This document shows positions 33,631-41,592 of a DNA stretch of 44,234 nt, piece after piece. Each line of letters starts with the position of its first letter. The stretch's first letter is position 1. A model generated the notes under the pieces. The model searched no databases and was not told where the DNA came from. It saw only the letters and a list, made by a program, of their open reading frames with translations. The DNA is taken from contig CANHCY010000014.1 in the NCBI GenBank assembly GCA_947459295.1, positions 1-44,234 of the forward strand. Reading direction: 5' to 3'. The translations under genes and the position numbers were made by a program. Source of the DNA: Chitinophagaceae bacterium. Lineage in GTDB: Bacteria; Bacteroidota; Bacteroidia; Chitinophagales; Chitinophagaceae.

Positions 33631-34578
33631 AAAAGTTCCGCTAATAAAATCCATCATCAATTTGTATAAAACTAACATAGGAAGTACTTCGCAGGTGCAA
33701 AGGTACAAGAAAAAATGGAAGGCACTCACCTTCAAAGAAGCCCGAACGATGGAGAAGGATACAAGATACCTATACACAAATAGGATACTGATTACGATTA
33801 AGGCACTATTGTAGGCAAAATCTTGAACAGATAGAGGCGAAAAAGCCAATAACAAGATTACTGGTATCAAAAACACCCCCATCACTTTATTGGTCAGAAA
33901 AACAATAAAGCTATAGTTGCCAATGGCTTCTGTTTGCGAGAACAGCCAACCAGAAAACCATAAAAATAAAAACTTGAAGAAATAGAGTCCAGCAAAGATA
34001 GCAGCACTATATGCAATGCAAGCATACAATGAAACATCTACCCATGCATTTTTAACTGCAATAAGCGATACAAAAATAGAGGCGTTGAGAATAAACAAAA
34101 TATTACTAAACAGTGAAGCCAAATTATTTTGCTGGAGTTGTTCTCTAGTTTGTTTTTGCCTGACAGGGCTTTGGAAAATGAGTTGAAAAACATTAGAAAA
34201 GTACTTTGGAAACGTTACTTTAATAAATGCCAAGTAGAAAAGCATGCCGATAATTAAATAGAACCGTCCGTCATAATTAGGGGCTATATGTAGTTCATTG
34301 ATTCGAAAAGAAGGCTTTGTTTGCATGGGCAAGTAAGGATGCGTCATTAGCTTTTTAAACGACGCGGTGTCCCTAATTTGCTTTTTTTTCTGAACGATTA
34401 ATAGCGAATCTGATACTCTTTTGTTACTGACTTTAGAAACTGAATCTGCAGAAGCTTTTTTGGAGGTCGTATCAATAATTGCAGTGGTATCCGGTTTTTG
34501 CATCGCCATCAAGCTAGGCCCCTTGAATAGGGAAGCAATCAAAAAAACGATGATGAATAACAAATAACGGACTTGCAT
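33628..34578 (-). CDS. DUF4271 multi-pass membrane protein
   Basis: A 316-residue inner-membrane protein with an N-terminal hydrophobic signal-like segment (about 4-25), a polar Ser/Thr/Lys-rich stretch (about 30-75) and about six further helices, including FYLIIGMLFYLAFIKVTF and NKVMGVFLIPVILLLAF. DUF4271 is a Bacteroidota-specific family of unknown function, often found beside hemD as here. A -7 element ends five bases before the ATG, so its mRNA is probably leaderless. Its nearness to the gldKLMN cluster on the same strand may or may not be functional. Confidence 0.88.
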   Translation of the reverse strand: MQVRYLLFIIVFLIASLFKGPSLMAMQKPDTTAIIDTTSKKASADSVSKVSNKRVSDSLLIVQKKKQIRDTASFKKLMTHPYLPMQTKPSFRINELHIAPNYDGRFYLIIGMLFYLAFIKVTFPKYFSNVFQLIFQSPVRQKQTREQLQQNNLASLFSNILFILNASIFVSLIAVKNAWVDVSLYACIAYSAAIFAGLYFFKFLFLWFSGWLFSQTEAIGNYSFIVFLTNKVMGVFLIPVILLLAFSPLSVQDFAYNSALIVISILFVYRYLVSFSIVRASLKVSAFHFFLYLCTCEVLPMLVLYKLMMDFISGTF

Positions 34579-34583
34579 GGTTG

Positions 34584-34591
34584 CAAAAATA
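34584..34591 (-). promoter_or_regulatory. -7 element (TATTTTTG) for the DUF4271 gene
   Basis: Exact minus-strand TAnnTTTG match with only five bases to the start codon at 34578, predicting a leaderless transcript. It is divergent from the hemW promoter 43 bp away. Confidence 0.5.
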
Positions 34592-34634
34592 AGGAGCTTC
34601 GTCTAACATCAACCGCATAGTAGCAACTATTTGG

Positions 34635-34642
34635 TAGATTTG
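34635..34642 (+). promoter_or_regulatory. -7 element (TAGATTTG) for hemW
   Basis: Exact TAnnTTTG match 16 bp before the hemW ATG at 34659. No good TTTG -33 element upstream. Confidence 0.5.
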
Positions 34643-34658
34643 CAAGATAAACATTTAC

Positions 34659-35792
34659 ATGGCAGGCATTTACATTCATATTCCTTTCTGCAAACAGGCA
34701 TGCCACTATTGTAATTTTCATTTTAGTGCTTCTACCAAATTATTAGACCCTATGGTAAAAGCAATTTGTAAAGAGATAGAACTACAACAAAGTTTTTTTG
34801 AAGAACCAAACCTAATTATAGATACTATATATTTTGGTGGTGGCACGCCTTCCCTATTGCCCACTCAAGATACCGAGCAAATACTTGCTGCCATTAAAAA
34901 GTACTTTACCCTTTCGCCAACAATAGAAATTACACTTGAAGCTAATCCAGATGATATTTCACGGGAAAAACTAAGCTCCTTTACATCCATGGGCATCAAT
35001 AGACTAAGCATGGGTGTGCAATCATTTGTAGACGAAGACCTTATTTGGATGAACCGGGCGCATAGATCTAAAGCTGCTATTCAGGCCATTGAACTTGCCA
35101 AAGAAGTGGGGATATCAAATATTTCGATAGACCTCATTTATGGGATACCTACACTCACCAACGAAAACTGGATACAAAACATTGAAAAAGCAGTAGAACT
35201 AAAAGTGCAGCATTTATCCTGTTATGCATTAACGGTAGAGCCCAAAACAGCACTGAGTGCACTTATATTAAAAGGTGAAAAAGAAGATATTGATACAGCA
35301 AAACAAGCAACGCATTTTGATCTACTAACATCGCATACAAGGGAAGCTGGCTATGAACAATACGAGTTATCAAACTTTGCAATGCCAGGATATAGAAGTA
35401 AACACAACACGAGTTACTGGCAACAAAAAAAATACTTAGGTATTGGACCATCTGCACATTCATTTACTGGCAGTAAGCGTCAGTGGAATATTGCAAATAA
35501 TGCACTTTACATAAGTAGTATCGAAAAAGACACGGTGCCCTTTGAGTCAGAAATTTTATCGGCGGCAACAAAGTACAATGAATATATCATGACATCACTT
35601 AGAACCATTGAAGGATGTTCTTATGCATATGTACAAGAAAGATTTGGAGACAACGCAGTTAACAGAACAAAAAAAATAGCAGCAGTCTATATTCAAAAAA
35701 ATCAATTGATAGAACAAGGCGCCTATTTACAAGCAACGCCACAAGGAAAGTTTTTTTTAGATGGAATTGCCGCCGATTTTTTTGAAATATAG
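34659..35792 (+). CDS. hemW: Radical SAM heme chaperone HemW
   Basis: Radical SAM protein of the coproporphyrinogen-III-oxidase-like group that binds heme and delivers it to target enzymes. In 377 residues: the iron-sulfur motif in HIPFCKQACHYCNFHF (Cys11, Cys15, Cys18, CxxxCxxC), FGGGTPSLLP, ITLEANPDD, GINRLSMGVQSF, SIDLIYGIPTLT and the HemW C-terminal domain. HemW lacks the extra upstream Cys of oxygen-independent HemN, which fits here. A nearby hemD makes a heme theme, though on the opposite strand. It converges on gpsA with 8 bp between stops. Confidence 0.94.
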   Translation: MAGIYIHIPFCKQACHYCNFHFSASTKLLDPMVKAICKEIELQQSFFEEPNLIIDTIYFGGGTPSLLPTQDTEQILAAIKKYFTLSPTIEITLEANPDDISREKLSSFTSMGINRLSMGVQSFVDEDLIWMNRAHRSKAAIQAIELAKEVGISNISIDLIYGIPTLTNENWIQNIEKAVELKVQHLSCYALTVEPKTALSALILKGEKEDIDTAKQATHFDLLTSHTREAGYEQYELSNFAMPGYRSKHNTSYWQQKKYLGIGPSAHSFTGSKRQWNIANNALYISSIEKDTVPFESEILSAATKYNEYIMTSLRTIEGCSYAYVQERFGDNAVNRTKKIAAVYIQKNQLIEQGAYLQATPQGKFFLDGIAADFFEI

Positions 35793-35800
35793 CAACATAA

Positions 35801-36811
35801 TTAACATAAAATTTTCTCAATCTCTGCAAAGCCAGTTGATGCATGCACATGCTTCCATAAAATCTGATAGATTGCTGTAGCAATAGGCATTTCGGCGCCG
35901 TAGGCCTGATTGATTTCGAAAATACATTTGCTAGCATTGTAACCCTCAGCTACCATATTTAATTCAAGTTGCGCTACTTTAACAGAATATCCTTTACCAA
36001 TCATGTTGCCAAAGGTTCTGTTTCTAGAATACAAAGAATAGCAAGTAACAAGAAGGTCACCTAAATACACAGAAGCATTATAGTTAGGGGGTGTTGCAGC
36101 AACATTTGCACCTTCACAATGATCACATTTTTGTAAAAAATTTGCCATTTCATTGGCGCAATTAGCAATATAAACGCTTAAAAAATTATCGCCATAATCA
36201 AGTCCATGCGCAATACCAGCACCAAGTGCGTAAATGTTTTTTAACACAGATGCAAATTGTGAACCATAGATATCGGTATTCACAACCGTATTTATATAAT
36301 CACAATTAAAATGTGATGCTATTTCCTGCGCCGCCTCTGCGGTCGTTCCAGAAAAAGTTAAATAAGAGAGTTTTTCGGCAGCAACTTCCTCGGCGTGACA
36401 AGGACCCAATAGCGTAAAATAGTGATCTAAAGGAAAATTAAATGCAGTTTGCAAGTGCTGATTGAGTAATACATTATGATCCGGCAAAATACCCTTAACG
36501 GCTGAAACAATTTTTTTACCCTGTAGCAAATTGGTGTCCATCCCTTCAAAAATTGAAGCTACATATGCAGATGGGACAGCCACTACAATAACATCCACTG
36601 CAGCAACAAGCTCCTGCACGTTATCCGTTAACTGAAGTTGTGCCTGATTAAAATAAGCGGCGCTTAAATAATGGGGATTGTGTTTGCGCTTTTGAATATA
36701 CTGGATGGTATCAGAATTTCTTACCCACCAGTGAATAGCATTGCCATTATCCGTTAAGATTTTAGCAAGGGCTGTTGCCCAACTTCCACTTCCGATAATT
36801 CCAAAACGCAT
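35801..36811 (-). CDS. gpsA: Glycerol-3-phosphate dehydrogenase [NAD(P)+]
   Basis: Cytosolic enzyme reducing dihydroxyacetone phosphate to sn-glycerol-3-phosphate for phospholipid synthesis. The 336 residues begin with the Rossmann loop FGIIGSGSWATALAKIL, then SAVKGILPDHN, LLGPCHAEEVA, the catalytic-region KNIYALGAGIAHGLDYGDN, and a GYSVKVAQLELNMVAEGYNA stretch. Length and motifs are normal. It has its own -7 element and a small palindrome between promoter and start. Confidence 0.96.
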   Translation of the reverse strand: MRFGIIGSGSWATALAKILTDNGNAIHWWVRNSDTIQYIQKRKHNPHYLSAAYFNQAQLQLTDNVQELVAAVDVIVVAVPSAYVASIFEGMDTNLLQGKKIVSAVKGILPDHNVLLNQHLQTAFNFPLDHYFTLLGPCHAEEVAAEKLSYLTFSGTTAEAAQEIASHFNCDYINTVVNTDIYGSQFASVLKNIYALGAGIAHGLDYGDNFLSVYIANCANEMANFLQKCDHCEGANVAATPPNYNASVYLGDLLVTCYSLYSRNRTFGNMIGKGYSVKVAQLELNMVAEGYNASKCIFEINQAYGAEMPIATAIYQILWKHVHASTGFAEIEKILC

Positions 36812-36820
36812 ATCTAATTG

Positions 36821-36835
36821 GGTTGTTGATCAACC
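36821..36835. repeat. Small inverted repeat in the gpsA leader
   Basis: GGTTG and CAACC flank TTGAT, with the core GTTGATCAAC a perfect 10-bp palindrome. It lies between the gpsA -7 element and the ATG, about at the predicted transcription start. It could be an operator, or be chance. Confidence 0.3.
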
Positions 36836-36836
36836 A

Positions 36837-36844
36837 CAAACATA
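36837..36844 (-). promoter_or_regulatory. -7 element (TATGTTTG) for gpsA
   Basis: Exact minus-strand TAnnTTTG match 25 bp before the gpsA ATG, just after the stop of the efflux adaptor gene. It suggests gpsA is transcribed on its own rather than with the efflux genes. Confidence 0.5.
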
Positions 36845-36868
36845 CGAAACGATTATTTATTGAATGTA

Positions 36869-38239
36869 CTAGTCTTTTTTCTTGTCTTCAAAGAGTTTAT
36901 CCTTGCTTACCACTTTTACAAGACTACTGTCCTTAATGAGCTTACTTACTATGTTGTAAGGGCCTGTAATAACCTGATCACCTGCAGCAATACCACTTAT
37001 AATTTCGATATAATTGAGGTCTTGGATATCAGTTTTTACTTTTACTTTTTTAACGTGGTTGTCTTTTTGAAGCACAAATACAACTTCTTCGGTATCATCT
37101 GACTCTAAAGATTTTTTATCTGAAGCTGGAGCAGCCTCTTCTTTTTTATCTTCTTTACCAGTACTTGCACCTGCTTTACCTTCCAACTTATCTCTTGTTG
37201 TCACTGCATTTAAAGGAATAGATAAAACGTTTACTTTGGTTTTAGTTTGTATGTCCGCACTTGCACTCATGCCTGGTCTAAAAGGAAAACTATTACCGGC
37301 CACCAACAAATCTTGATAGCTGCTTGCCAATAAACGTATATGCACCTTATAGTTGGTTACTTCAGAACTTCCACCAGCAGCAGAAGCAGTAGTAATTGGA
37401 TTAGCAATTTTGTATACAAGCCCTTTAAACTTTCTGTTGGTATATGCATCCACTTCTACAATCGCTGTATCTCCTATTTTAACTTTAGGGATATCATTTT
37501 CTCCAACGTCTACTCTAATTTCAATGCTACGCATATCCGCTACACGCATCATTTCGGTACCTGCCATTTGTGCCGTACCCACAACGCGCTCCCCTTTTTT
37601 TACAGCAAGTAAACTAATAATGCCATTCATCGGTGCTACTAAGGTTGTTCTTGATAAATCTTTATTGGCACGGGCTAATTGTGCTTCCGCGCCACTAATA
37701 GCAGCCTGTGTTCCCTTTAGGCCTTCTCTGGCACCATTAAAATTTGCTTCTGCAGATCTATATGCCTGCTGCGCTTGTTCAAATTCTTGACGAGAAGTTA
37801 CTTTATCGTTGTACAATCTAAGTTGACGCTCATATACCTGCTTGGCATTTTCAAGTGTTGCCTGCAAACCAACAATACTTGCAGATGAATTAGCAAGTTG
37901 CGCTCTTGCCTGGTTTACACCTGCAGCTACCTGATCACGCTGTGTAGAATAAATGTCTGCATAAATTCTTGCTAGTACTTGACCTTTGGTTACACTATCG
38001 CCTTCGTTTACGTTTAACTCAACAATCTCTCCACTAATATCTGGACTCACTTTTACTTCTATTTCTGGATATACTTTACCACTCGCATTAACTGTTTCAA
38101 TGATGGTGCGCATCTCTGCTTTTTCTGCAGAAACGGTAAGTCCATCTTCTTTTCCAATAACGCCTGTTTTTTTAAGTGTTACAAACAAAACAATCAAAAC
38201 AACAAGTGAAACGATTGTCCAAAGTAATTTTTTATTCAT
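36869..38239 (-). CDS. Periplasmic adaptor subunit of an efflux system (MacA/RND type)
   Basis: Membrane-fusion protein linking an inner-membrane pump to a TolC-like channel. The 456 residues have an N-terminal membrane helix (about 4-21), a biotinyl-lipoyl half-domain with NASGKVYPEIEVKVSPDISG and VNEGDSVTKGQVLARI, a coiled-coil hairpin (about 80-190), the second lipoyl half (TLVAPMNGIISLLAVKKGERV), a beta-barrel domain with FRPGMSASADIQT, and a charged Lys/Glu/Ala/Ser insert (about 350-375) before the membrane-proximal domain. It is 42 bp after the TolC-like gene. No pump or ATPase gene follows; gpsA comes next. Confidence 0.93.
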   Translation of the reverse strand: MNKKLLWTIVSLVVLIVLFVTLKKTGVIGKEDGLTVSAEKAEMRTIIETVNASGKVYPEIEVKVSPDISGEIVELNVNEGDSVTKGQVLARIYADIYSTQRDQVAAGVNQARAQLANSSASIVGLQATLENAKQVYERQLRLYNDKVTSRQEFEQAQQAYRSAEANFNGAREGLKGTQAAISGAEAQLARANKDLSRTTLVAPMNGIISLLAVKKGERVVGTAQMAGTEMMRVADMRSIEIRVDVGENDIPKVKIGDTAIVEVDAYTNRKFKGLVYKIANPITTASAAGGSSEVTNYKVHIRLLASSYQDLLVAGNSFPFRPGMSASADIQTKTKVNVLSIPLNAVTTRDKLEGKAGASTGKEDKKEEAAPASDKKSLESDDTEEVVFVLQKDNHVKKVKVKTDIQDLNYIEIISGIAAGDQVITGPYNIVSKLIKDSSLVKVVSKDKLFEDKKKD

Positions 38240-38281
38240 GGTATTTTATTTCAAACTTTTTAAAAATGTAATGATGCTATA

Positions 38282-39742
38282 TTAAAGTGTGATGCCTTGT
38301 CCTTTGTAGAATTCAAGCACTTTCATCTTAAATATATAATCGTATTGGTTACTTAATTGTTGCACTTTAGCACGCAATAAATTATTCTGATTGGTAATTA
38401 AATCGAGTGAACTTAAAAGCCCCACTTCATATCTTTTTGTAGCAAAGTCATAAGCTTTTTGAGATGTTTCAACCGCTTTGGTACTTGCGTTTAATCTTTG
38501 CAACGCAGCAGTGGCATTATTATAAGCGGTATAAATATTTTGCTTTAAAGTAATATCCGCTTGTTCTTTTTGCAACTCCGCAGATTTAACACTCAGGTTG
38601 GCGCGTTGATAGGCCCCTTTAGCCTGCCCTCCATTAAAAATGGGTACAGATAGGTTAAAACCAATGTTCTGACCAAAGTTATTGCTCAGCTGTTTAGCCC
38701 AACCATCCCATATTTCACTAATATTTCGGTTGGTTTGATTGAGTTTATACATGGGACTTTGTATAAAATAATCTTGGCCTCCAATAGATACTTTTGGATC
38801 AAAACCGGGCACCGGTGTTCCATATCCTAAAAAGCTAGCACCCGTGGTTCGTCGAAATGAATTAGAAAAATTGGATGCCAAATTGCCACCCACCGTTAAA
38901 ACTGGATATTGTTGCGCTTTTGCCACCAACACCGATTTTTTAGCGGCTTCTAAACGAATGGCGTTTGCTTTTTGTAAAGGTTGTGTACCAAGCGCCATTT
39001 CATACACCATCTGTGGTTGTAATTCAGCAAAACTTGGAATAGGAATATTGCTAATATTTGGGGTAACTACTTCAAAAGGTATCGCAGGATCTACATTCAA
39101 TAAACCTTGTAAATTCAAAATGTTTTGCTCATAACCCGTATACGCAGCAATATAGTTGCTACTGTCAGAAGCAAGCTGTACTTGTATTTCAGCCAAGTTC
39201 AATTCTGGTAAAGAACCTGCATCCACTCTTTTTTTTGTGATTTCTAATTGCGTTAATGTTTGCGCAATTTGCACTTGTGTGATTTTCACTTGCTCAGCGG
39301 CTGCTAATACATTTAAATAAAAATTAGCCACGTTTAAAGAGATGTCGTTAGCAATTCGATCAACATCGGCAAGCGCCGCTTTGGCGTTTAGATCTGCAAC
39401 GGCAACACTGTTTTTAAGACTGCCATAATTGTATAATTGCATACCCCCAGACAAACCTATATTTTGGAATAAAAACTGTGTAGTAGCGAAGGCGTTGGTA
39501 GTGGGGTCAATAGATCTACCAAAACGCACCCCCATTCCAGAATTACCTGAAACAGAAGGATATAATGCTAATTTAGACAGCTTGGTTTGCACCGCTGCGA
39601 TGCGTGCCTGAATATCAGCTTGTTTAACAGAAATATTATGACTGGTCGCATATTCTACACAACGTTTAAGGTCCCACTTTTCGGTTTGGGACTGCGCCTG
39701 AAGTACAACAAGGGCAGCTAGAAGGGTAAATAATGATTTCAT
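38282..39742 (-). CDS. TolC-family outer-membrane efflux protein
   Basis: Outer-membrane channel of a tripartite exporter. From ATG 39742 it has 486 residues: a signal peptide (MKSLFTLLAALVVLQAQSQT), then two TolC repeats with the usual WDLKRCVEYATSHNISVKQA start, long amphipathic helices (AALADVDRIANDISLNVANF; RYEVGLLSSLDLITNQNNLL) and a late FNLSVPIFNGGQAKGAYQRA strand segment. An earlier in-frame ATG (39763) adds seven residues but would lie upstream of the -7 element, so 39742 is preferred. Co-transcribed with the adaptor gene. Confidence 0.93.
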   Translation of the reverse strand: MKSLFTLLAALVVLQAQSQTEKWDLKRCVEYATSHNISVKQADIQARIAAVQTKLSKLALYPSVSGNSGMGVRFGRSIDPTTNAFATTQFLFQNIGLSGGMQLYNYGSLKNSVAVADLNAKAALADVDRIANDISLNVANFYLNVLAAAEQVKITQVQIAQTLTQLEITKKRVDAGSLPELNLAEIQVQLASDSSNYIAAYTGYEQNILNLQGLLNVDPAIPFEVVTPNISNIPIPSFAELQPQMVYEMALGTQPLQKANAIRLEAAKKSVLVAKAQQYPVLTVGGNLASNFSNSFRRTTGASFLGYGTPVPGFDPKVSIGGQDYFIQSPMYKLNQTNRNISEIWDGWAKQLSNNFGQNIGFNLSVPIFNGGQAKGAYQRANLSVKSAELQKEQADITLKQNIYTAYNNATAALQRLNASTKAVETSQKAYDFATKRYEVGLLSSLDLITNQNNLLRAKVQQLSNQYDYIFKMKVLEFYKGQGITL

Positions 39743-39749
39743 AGAAGAG

Positions 39750-39757
39750 CAAAAATA
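39750..39757 (-). promoter_or_regulatory. -7 element (TATTTTTG) for the TolC-adaptor pair
   Basis: Exact minus-strand TAnnTTTG match ending seven bases before the ATG at 39742, predicting a leader of only a few bases or none. Confidence 0.5.
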
Positions 39758-39850
39758 GTGCATTCCATGCCCTCTACCTTAAAATTTAGACAGACGGAAA
39801 GAAAGCCGGTATTTTGGCTATTTATGTGTTATGAAGGGCGATTTTGATAA

Positions 39851-41191
39851 TTAACTGGCCTCAGGACCTGATTTTCGGTACCTAGCCGTCATAAAGTAGA
39901 CCAGCATAAAGGCTGCCAATACTGCAACACCTACCCCTGCGGTTTCAGGGGTTTGCATGGCTATACTTACCCCTACAAAGAGGTAATTGGCGATAAAAAA
40001 CAAGGGTATGAGTGGGAATAATTTCATTTTAAAAATGCCCGTGCCATCGAGGTGCTTTGTTTTACTGCGGAGCTTAAAAATAGCTGCACTTGAAGCGACC
40101 ATACCAAAGCAATCTAAAAAGATGGTGAAGTTTAAAATCTTTTCGAAGGTTTGCGCAAAAAACAAAATCACAATACATACCGCTGCAAAAATGGTTAAGG
40201 AAAAAACGAGTACATCCGTTTTTTTATCTTGTTTAGAAAAAACAGCGGGGAGTGTTCCTTCGGCACTCATGGCATACATCACCCTTGGGTTACTCATTAG
40301 TAAGGCATTTACATAAGCGAGTACGCCAAAAAATAAAAAGAAAGAAAAAATATTAGCGGCCTGATCACCAAAAGTTTGTTGAATGAGTGCGTATGCAATT
40401 TCACGTTCACCTTTCATATTGTCAAAACCAATAATCATGTAGTAACTAAAATTGGCAAGTAAATAAAGTACAATAATAATGGTGATGCCAATAAAAATTC
40501 CTTTGGGTATGGTTTGAGATGGCTTCTCTACTTCATTACCAAAATTAATGGTTTGTTGATAGCCGCCATAGGTAAATGAAACCGCAATCAAACTGATGCC
40601 AAAACTTTGAATCCAACTCATATTGCTAGCGGCTTGTACCGGCGCAGACGCAGCGTGCAAAAGGGTTTCATGCGGAAAAAACAAAGCTGCTATAATAACC
40701 AGTATCATAGTGATTTTTATAAGCATGAGTACATTTTGCGCCCTTGCACTCATTTTTAACCCGCGTAAATTGATAAAATAAAAAATTAAAATAGCGACTA
40801 CACTTAAGAGTGCTTTGTCAATATCAGACCAACTATGTCCCGGAAATAATTTAGCGATATAGCCACTGCCAATAAGTGCAACACCGCTTAAACTTGCAGC
40901 GTTACTTATTAATATAATACAATTAATCGCAAAGGCAATACTTGGATGATACGCATAAGAAAACACTTTATAATATCCACCCGTAACAGGATATCTACTT
41001 CCAATTTCTGCATACGTGAGCGCGCCACACATGGCAACTAGGCCACCCACAATCCAAGCACTAAAATAAACAGAGGGTTCAATAGCGTCTTTAGCACTAG
41101 TGGCTGCTGTCCTAAAAATCCCCATCCCAATTACAAGCCCAACCACAATCATGGTGAAGCTAAATAAATTTAATTTTTGTTTCGATTGCAT
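39851..41191 (-). CDS. APC-family amino acid permease
   Basis: Inner-membrane amino-acid transporter of 446 residues with about 12 helices. The first helix contains VVGLVIGMGIFRT, the broken-helix substrate-site motif of the APC superfamily, followed by WIVGGLVAMCGALTYAEIGSRYPVTGGYY in the second. ISFTYGGYQQTINFGNEVE-like ISLIAVSFTYGGYQQT is the sixth-helix region. The pattern is close to LAT/SteT-type exchangers, but the substrate cannot be told. A near-consensus TACATTTA lies about 20 bp upstream. It is transcribed away from the cobalamin riboswitch. Confidence 0.93.
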   Translation of the reverse strand: MQSKQKLNLFSFTMIVVGLVIGMGIFRTAATSAKDAIEPSVYFSAWIVGGLVAMCGALTYAEIGSRYPVTGGYYKVFSYAYHPSIAFAINCIILISNAASLSGVALIGSGYIAKLFPGHSWSDIDKALLSVVAILIFYFINLRGLKMSARAQNVLMLIKITMILVIIAALFFPHETLLHAASAPVQAASNMSWIQSFGISLIAVSFTYGGYQQTINFGNEVEKPSQTIPKGIFIGITIIIVLYLLANFSYYMIIGFDNMKGEREIAYALIQQTFGDQAANIFSFFLFFGVLAYVNALLMSNPRVMYAMSAEGTLPAVFSKQDKKTDVLVFSLTIFAAVCIVILFFAQTFEKILNFTIFLDCFGMVASSAAIFKLRSKTKHLDGTGIFKMKLFPLIPLFFIANYLFVGVSIAMQTPETAGVGVAVLAAFMLVYFMTARYRKSGPEAS

Positions 41192-41310
41192 ATCATACAG
41201 TGTGGGCTTAAATGTAGTAAACTTTCAGGAAGTTTTCAACGCTTGGTGCAAAACTAAACAGGTTACTTCATCAAGATATAAATTCAGAATACCTACTTTC
41301 GTTTTGTAAT
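41192..41310. other. Intergenic sequence between the APC permease and the riboswitch
   Basis: Divergent spacer. It contains a one-mismatch plus-strand -7 element TACTTTCG (41294-41301), about 10-15 bp before the aptamer, a plausible promoter for the riboswitch-btuB transcript. Nothing else was recognised. Confidence 0.5.
41294..41301 (+). promoter_or_regulatory. Probable -7 element (TACTTTCG) for the btuB transcript
   Basis: One mismatch from TAnnTTTG. The predicted start, about 41306, falls right at the beginning of the cobalamin aptamer, which supports the assignment. Confidence 0.4.
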
Positions 41311-41480
41311 TGGTTTTCGAATTTTTCGGAATTAAAAGGGAAGCAAGTGTAAGTCTTGCGCTATCCCCGTAGCTGTAAACGCAAATATGCAACCAACTCT
41401 ACAAGCCACTGTTCTAATCTAGAATGGGAAGGCCCGTTGGAAGCGCGTAAGCCAGAAGACCTGCCAGTCACAAACCATCA
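41311..41480 (+). ncRNA. Cobalamin riboswitch
   Basis: The aptamer is recognised by its conserved blocks in order: GGGAAGCAAGTG (41338-41349), the core CTATCCCCGTAGCTGTAA (41361-41378), AAGCCACTG (41403-41411), GGGAAGGCC, and the B12 box GCCAGAAGACCTGCC (41451-41465). Bases pair around these as expected for the four-way junction. It lies about 110 bp upstream of a BtuB-like receptor, so cobalamin should repress receptor synthesis. No terminator hairpin with a T-run is evident between aptamer and ATG, which favours control of translation start. Boundaries are approximate. Confidence 0.93.
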
Positions 41481-41592
41481 TTCACGGCTTTCGGGCGAAA
41501 AGCATGGAATGTAAATGCTGTACCAGCGGCAATTTATGTTTCTACCGTTTTAACTCTTGAAAGCTCATTGTTCAAATTAAAAAAAACAAACA

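Noticed and set aside
41100..41309. 69-residue plus-strand open frame before the riboswitch
   Set aside because: It overlaps the APC permease gene and the promoter of the riboswitch transcript and shows no protein-like pattern.
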